Assembly: GCA_910574715.1 (NCBI GenBank)
Contig: CAJTCH010000042.1
Coordinates: 1 to 46,745 of the forward strand
Reading direction: 5' to 3'
Origin: Lachnospiraceae bacterium
GTDB taxonomy: Bacteria; Bacillota; Clostridia; Lachnospirales; Lachnospiraceae
DNA length: 46,745 nt
Shown here: positions 42,957 through 46,745 of the stretch, in pieces
Layout of the letters: every line of letters begins with the position of its first letter
Numbering within the stretch: the stretch's first letter is position 1
The notes under the pieces: model-generated
Database searches by the model: none
What the model was told of the DNA's origin: nothing
What the model saw: the letters and a program-made list of their open reading frames with translations, nothing else
Position numbers and translations under genes: made by a program

Positions 42957-44696
42957 ATGAAAATTCAAAAAAGTAACGATATTACTATCTGGCAAAGTCC
43001 AAACAGACGTGAACAACGGGACAAGCCCTATGGCTTTTCCTGTAAATATCATATATCAAGCGGAGATACAAAGCAATTAGAAAAAGCAGTAACATGGGGT
43101 AACTGTATTGCAGAATATAAAGACGGCTATAGAAAAACAGACCATTTTATTCAGGCGGACTGCCTGCTTGCTGATATTGACAATACGCACAGTGAAAATG
43201 AAGCTGACTGAATAACGCCCGAAGATGTTGAAAATGCACTGCCTGATGTTCCATTTTACTATTACCCCAGCAGGAATCATATGAAACGCAAGAATGGACA
43301 GGCACCACGCCCCAAGTATCATCTGATATTTCCGACACATATATTGGAATCCGCATCTGAATATTCATATTATGCAAAGAAACTGGTGTCCATGTTTCCG
43401 CAATTATATTTTGATTCTGCTGTAACAGGGGCGGCACAGTTAAATTTCGGGGTAGAAAATCCCGTTGTATCGTATGTAGATGGGAAAACAAACTTAACGG
43501 AGTATATTTTATCCAATCATCAGGAAATACCTCTGCAAACGCCAGATACAAAGCCAAAAGATACTGCCGTCATCCCACAGGGACAGAGGAACAACACTTT
43601 ACACAAGTTTGCACTATCTGTTCTTACAAAATATGGTGTGACAGACGCTGTATATAATCTGTATCTGAAAGAATCACAGAAAACGACACTTCTGCATGAG
43701 AGGTCATGGGATCATGTGGACAGGTTTCCAGTAGTCTATGAAATATTAGGCATTACCGATAAGAATTACCATTTCCTTATAAGGAAATGGACCATACAAA
43801 CAATTGCTGTCCTCTTTAATTCTGACGATACGCCTGTTACCGCAGAGGGAGTGCTTGTGTTACAGGGAAAACAAGGTATCGGAAAGACACAGTTTTTCAG
43901 ACATCTTGCAATTAAGGACAGCTTCTTTAAGGGCGGAGCTACTTTGGATATGACAAATAAGGACAGCCTAATGTCAGCTACGAAAGTATGGATATGCGAG
44001 CTGTGAGAGATAGACAGCACTACGAAAAAAGAGCAGTCAGCGCTCAAAGCCTTTCTTACAGAACAGACAGACCGTTATCGGGAACCATACGCACGCTGTG
44101 AAACGGTTCGTCCCCGCAGAACCTCTTTTTGCGGAACTGTAAACCCACAGGATTATTTGCGGGACGAAACCGGAAACCGCCGATTTGGGACGATACCCAT
44201 TGAGAAGATAGACTTAAAAAGAATTTTTGAACTCTCCCCTGAATGGTACGCACAGTTTTGGAGACAAATACTCACCATATACAAAAGAAACCCGAAAGGA
44301 TATCTTCTTACAGAGAACGAAAAGGATTTCATCAATCGTAATAACCAACAATATGAACAACTGCTCTTTGGCGAAGATGAATTTCTGACTTGTGCAGACT
44401 TCCAAACCGACAAAGCGTTATGGAAATGGCAGACAGCGGCTGAAATCGCAAAGGCTCTCAATGAAGAGTTTAGAAGCCTTCATATTTCAAGTGCAAGAAT
44501 CGGTAAGTTACTTGGCAGAATTGAGGAACGGGAACATATCGTATTTGAAAGGAAAGCAGTAAAAGGCAAACGCCTCATACTATGTCCTCCAATAACAAAA
44601 ACAGCAACCAATAATACCTGTCAGATTTCTGATTTACCAGAATACAGATTCCGTTCTCTACAGATTTTGTCCGACGAAGAATCCGTAAGCTTCTAA
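42957..44696 (+). pseudogene. VapE/primase-like protein with two in-frame TGA codons
   Basis: One continuous frame of 580 codons, broken by TGA at codons 85 (43209-43211) and 350 (44004-44006). Pieces: N-terminal PYGFSCKYHISSGDTKQ with FIQADCLLADIDNT, then PFYYYPSRNHMK and PRPKYHLIFPTH (polymerase/primase-like head), then Walker A VLQGKQGIGKTQFF (about 303-316), YREPYARCETV and DETGNRRFGTIPIEK (VapE motifs). The family usually has Trp at the first TGA (AD-W-ITPEDV) and Gly at the second (CEL-G-EIDST). Each is one base from TGG or GGA. Two separate nonsense changes make it a pseudogene. Confidence 0.85.
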
Positions 44697-45081
44697 ACTC
44701 AAAAACGTTCGCTGGACATTTTTATTGTATGCTTGGCAACTGATATAGGGTGCAGGGTGTAAGATACGTTATATATAAATGATAAAAAATCAGTATGAGG
44801 TTATACTATATTTGATATACTACCTCACCTCTTACACCCTGCACCCTTTCCTGAATAAATTCTTATTGTATTTCATAAACAGATTCTCCTTACATAAATT
44901 CTGTAATAACTGACAAAACAAGTATATGAAAATGTATCCAATAAACTCCAAGTCAGATGTTTTGCTGTAACTGATATACGAACAGTTTTCGTTACTTAAA
45001 CAGCATGAAAAGATACAACTCTCACTTATTTTATCCTCATACTTATGTAAGGTTTTTTCATAGGTATTTTTTGTTAAACTC
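44697..45081. other. Non-coding gap with a perfect 17-bp inverted repeat
   Basis: No supported gene. GGGTGCAGGGTGTAAGA (44748-44764) is perfectly inverted at 44830-44846; between them is a second stem GAGGT...ACCTC around ATACTATATTTGATATAC. About 100 bp, MITE- or terminator-sized. A 92-codon frame on the minus strand overlaps it and the end of the small gene and was not accepted. Confidence 0.5.
44748..44846. repeat. 99-bp inverted-repeat element
   Basis: 17-bp perfect terminal repeats with a 65-nt A+T-rich interior that itself folds. No flanking target duplication is obvious. Could be a MITE or a transcriptional barrier at the element edge. Confidence 0.6.
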
Positions 45082-45255
45082 TTACACCTTTTGTAACCTA
45101 CTTTCTTCAATTTCCTTTAAAAACGCGCGCCCTTTCTGATTATAATAGTCTATCCGTTCCTGGGCGGTCATATCTTTTGTGACAAAGTAATTGTATTCAC
45201 GCAATTTATGAATATCTTCAATTGTAAAATTGGGGCTTAGAATCGGTTTTTCCAT
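45082..45255 (-). CDS. 57-residue partner of PIN protein, possible antitoxin
   Basis: MEKPILSPNFTIEDIHKLRE then MTAQERIDYYNQKG: small, charged, no membrane segment. The ILSPNFTIEDIHKLREYNY opening recurs in small proteins encoded next to PIN genes in clostridia, as I recall them. GAGG lies in the PIN gene end, 7 nt before the ATG; only 2 nt separate the two genes. Antitoxin role is inferred from size and coupling; order toxin-first is unusual. Confidence 0.7.
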   Translation of the reverse strand: MEKPILSPNFTIEDIHKLREYNYFVTKDMTAQERIDYYNQKGRAFLKEIEESRLQKV

Positions 45256-45257
45256 AA

Positions 45258-45734
45258 TCATTCCTCACTTTCTAATAATACGGACGGATTCAAAATTTCA
45301 ATCGGTCTGTATCCTTTCAAATTTGTAATTGCACGTACTCCGCGAATTGTTTTGATATTAACTATATGCTTAAAGTTCCATGAGATAATACAATCACACT
45401 CGTTCACAACAGCCGCCCCGATATGCTGACAATCATCATAACTTTTTTGCGTCAAAATTCCCATATCTATGATTTGTTGTGCAACCTCCGCGGCATCATT
45501 AGAAATATCAAGGGTCGTAAACGAAATCTCTCCTAAATACTCCCTTAATCGGCTTCTTTTTGGTTCGGGACAGGCTGATATTTCTTCTAATGTAACCGTA
45601 GACACATATACCTCATAAATCCCCTTACGGAACAACTCCCATAACTGTAACGTATCAGCCATTTTTGCAGGAACGTCCTCTTGCATCAAATGACTAACAA
45701 CAGATGTGTCTAAATATACTTTTAATCTTCGCAT
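45258..45734 (-). CDS. PIN domain protein, toxin-like
   Basis: 158 residues with the acidic PIN quartet visible: Asp9 (VYLDTSVVS), Glu50/51 (VTLEEISA), Asp100/101 (SYDDCQHIGAA) and Asp114 (CDCIISWN), the Mg-dependent RNase site of VapC-type toxins. AGGAG precedes the ATG. Own promoter at 45755-45783. Likely toxin of a type II system with the 57-residue protein; could also be a housekeeping RNase. Confidence 0.85.
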   Translation of the reverse strand: MRRLKVYLDTSVVSHLMQEDVPAKMADTLQLWELFRKGIYEVYVSTVTLEEISACPEPKRSRLREYLGEISFTTLDISNDAAEVAQQIIDMGILTQKSYDDCQHIGAAVVNECDCIISWNFKHIVNIKTIRGVRAITNLKGYRPIEILNPSVLLESEE

Positions 45735-45754
45735 GGTTATCTCTCCTTACTTAC

Positions 45755-45783
45755 AGTATAATATAAGATCGTAAAATCCTCAA
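45755..45783 (-). promoter_or_regulatory. Promoter of PIN module
   Basis: Minus strand TTGAGG (45778-45783), 17-nt spacer, TATACT (45755-45760), about 20 nt before the ATG. Confidence 0.65.
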
Positions 45784-45824
45784 TGATTACTGTTCACTCC
45801 GTTCATAGCAACATTTAATTTTCT

Positions 45825-46136
45825 TTATTCTATGCTAATTCCAAGCAGGATATTTACCGCTTTTTGTAATTCCTTTTTCTCTCTGTATGCCTGTATAATC
45901 TTCCACTCTGTATCACTCAATTCCTCTTTCGACAGCTTAACACCTAATAATGAACTTGGAGAAACCTTTAAGGCATAGCAAATTTCAGCAAGCATATCGG
46001 CGTCCGGTCTGTTAATTCCCTGTTCCCAATTTGAAACACGTCCATTACTGACGCCAAGCTGCTCTGCCAGTTGTTTCTGACTTATTCCAAGCTCCTCTCT
46101 GTATTTACGGATTCGATTTCCGATTTCGTATTTCAT
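45825..46136 (-). CDS. XRE family HTH regulator
   Basis: 103 residues: N-terminal XRE HTH (RIRKYREELGISQKQLAEQL then GVSNGRVSNWEQGINRPD), then a short C-terminal tail. GGCGGTGA precedes the ATG. Its promoter and the divergent gene's promoter share two identical-pattern operators, so it probably represses both. Confidence 0.9.
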   Translation of the reverse strand: MKYEIGNRIRKYREELGISQKQLAEQLGVSNGRVSNWEQGINRPDADMLAEICYALKVSPSSLLGVKLSKEELSDTEWKIIQAYREKKELQKAVNILLGISIE

Positions 46137-46157
46137 ATATTCACCGCCTTTTGACTA

Positions 46158-46186
46158 ATTATACATTCAAAACTTTACAAAGGCAA
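46158..46186 (-). promoter_or_regulatory. Promoter of XRE gene
   Basis: Minus strand TTGCCT (46181-46186), 17-nt spacer, TATAAT (46158-46163). Operator O1 lies 6 nt upstream of the -35. Confidence 0.65.
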
Positions 46187-46192
46187 TTTCAA

Positions 46193-46270
46193 ATCAAGAT
46201 ATTCTTGATATTCCGTTGACAAAAACAGATTATCTGTGATATTATGGATTAAAATCAAGAAATCCTTGAT
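46193..46270. promoter_or_regulatory. Divergent promoter with two ATCAAG-N5-CTTGAT operators
   Basis: O1 46193-46209 and O2 46254-46270 are 17-bp sites with the same arms and different 5-nt centres. Between them, plus strand TTGACA (46216-46221), 18-nt spacer, TATTAT (46240-46245). O2 follows the start site, O1 lies between both -35 boxes, so XRE binding could shut both directions. Confidence 0.85.
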
Positions 46271-46286
46271 AGAAAGAAGTGATAAT

Positions 46287-46652
46287 ATGAAAGTTTACGA
46301 AAAAGTCCGGGAGTATATTGTTGATAACGGATACAAATTAGAGCAGATGAATGTTGCACTGGTATGTGAATATCTGCGGAATGTAGGACACGATATACCC
46401 AAACCAGACAGACATATTTGCAGGATTCTAAGCAATGAGTATCTTGCGTTTTCAGATAAAAAGGAAGTAACGCATTTTGAAGCGTTCGACATTATAGTGG
46501 AGCTATCAAAAATGACAGGGAAATCAGCCGCAGAAGTAGATTATATTCTTTGGTCTTATTGTGCAGATGGATATGGGGAAGTCTGTACTGCAAAAAAGGC
46601 AAAATGCAAAATATGTAAAGTAAAAAAATACTGTAAAAAGAAAGGAAACTGA
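46287..46652 (+). CDS. C-terminal endonuclease III-like Fe-S domain protein
   Basis: 121 residues. LVCEYLRNVGHDIPKPDRHICRIL places Asp41 where HhH-GPD glycosylases have their catalytic Asp; the C-terminus has Cys100, Cys107, Cys110 and Cys116, exactly the C-x6-C-x2-C-x5-C [4Fe-4S] loop of endonuclease III/MutY. The N-terminal six-helix half with the HhH hairpin and catalytic Lys is missing; only about 25 residues precede the match. Could be a DNA-binding fragment, a base-repair accessory or a cut-down glycosylase. Start: ATG 46287, weak AGAAAG site. Divergent from XRE under shared operators. Confidence 0.7.
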   Translation: MKVYEKVREYIVDNGYKLEQMNVALVCEYLRNVGHDIPKPDRHICRILSNEYLAFSDKKEVTHFEAFDIIVELSKMTGKSAAEVDYILWSYCADGYGEVCTAKKAKCKICKVKKYCKKKGN

Positions 46653-46656
46653 ACCA

Positions 46657-46699
46657 CTACCGGCTAAAGCCGGTAGGTTCGATTTGCTGCTAAAGCAGC
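46657..46699. repeat. Paired TAAA-loop hairpins, IS200/IS605-end-like
   Basis: CTACCGGC-TAAA-GCCGGTAG (46657-46676) and GCTGC-TAAA-GCAGC (46686-46699), 9 nt apart. Small subterminal hairpins with such loops are typical of IS200/IS605 element ends and of TnpB guide-RNA scaffolds. No transposase is in the window; any tnpA/tnpB would lie beyond 46745. Confidence 0.5.
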
Positions 46700-46745
46700 C
46701 TGAAGTTGTCCGTGCTCTTCTTTATGCTTTTGTACTTTAATTTTA

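Noticed and set aside
43209..44006. TGA as selenocysteine in the VapE-like gene
   Set aside because: Family expects Trp and Gly, not Cys, at the two sites and no SECIS-like hairpin follows.
44832..45110. 92-codon minus-strand frame
   Set aside because: Starts inside the end of the 57-residue gene with TTG and covers the inverted repeat; Cys/Tyr-rich composition typical of A+T-rich non-coding DNA.
1..46745. CRISPR array or Cas genes, tRNA, rRNA
   Set aside because: No regularly spaced repeats, cas motifs or RNA gene sequences recognised.

Overview
The window looks like a chromosomal segment of a gut-type Lachnospiraceae/Clostridia (Firmicutes). The basis is protein style (three-subunit xanthine dehydrogenase, COG2252 and COG2233 purine permeases, KtrAB, GH127, a Firmicutes-type ESX/T7 secretion locus), AGGAGG-type ribosome binding sites, sigma-A-like promoters and Gram-positive lipoproteins. 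Species cannot be set from sequence alone. No rRNA, tRNA or CRISPR array was seen. Most backbone genes run on the minus strand.

Backbone, left to right: 109-3072 is a nadA-nadB-nadC operon for NAD synthesis with its own promoter (3103-3131). 3119-11711 is a type VII secretion locus read leftward from a strong promoter (11683-11711): WXG100 protein, EsaB, a short EssB, EssC, a second small WXG100-like protein, a 478-residue effector candidate with a papain/C39-like C-terminal domain, a lipoprotein (immunity candidate) and an 80-residue coiled protein. 11858-14234 is a TetR-ABC exporter operon with a perfect 14-bp inverted-repeat operator. 14281-19351 is purine/pyrimidine salvage (uridine phosphorylase, adenine deaminase, COG2252 permease, divergent LysR). 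19402-20564 is a decayed MATE exporter, broken by a deletion, a frameshift and a 58-bp palindrome.

Accessory island 1 (about 20.7-25.2 kb, A+T-rich) holds nested inverted-repeat elements, a truncated GNAT acetyltransferase, a MobA/MobL relaxase with no transfer machinery, an XRE regulator with two membrane proteins under a doubled operator, and a chimeric ORF joining a CD3324-like head to an amide-hydrolase-like tail.

Backbone resumes at 25309-31279 with xanthine permease, xdhC, xdhB, xdhA and a Crp/Fnr regulator. Together with the adenine deaminase/permease block this points to purine uptake and catabolism. 31493-37191 is an oligopeptide-type ABC importer (oppA-B-C-D-F). 37350-39131 is a GH127 beta-L-arabinofuranosidase-like enzyme behind tandem LacI-type operators, and 39351-41427 is ktrA-ktrB for K+ uptake.

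Accessory island 2 (about 41.5 kb to the end) holds two tiny co-transcribed genes, a divergent HAM1-type nucleotide pyrophosphatase, a VapE/primase-like gene with two in-frame TGA codons, a PIN toxin-like gene with a 57-residue partner, and an XRE regulator divergent from a 121-residue protein that keeps only the C-terminal Asp/iron-sulfur half of an endonuclease III-like glycosylase. Matched 17-bp operators control the last pair. Paired TAAA-loop hairpins resembling IS200/IS605 ends close the window. Both islands share an 18-22 nt sequence that may mark an element boundary or integration site.
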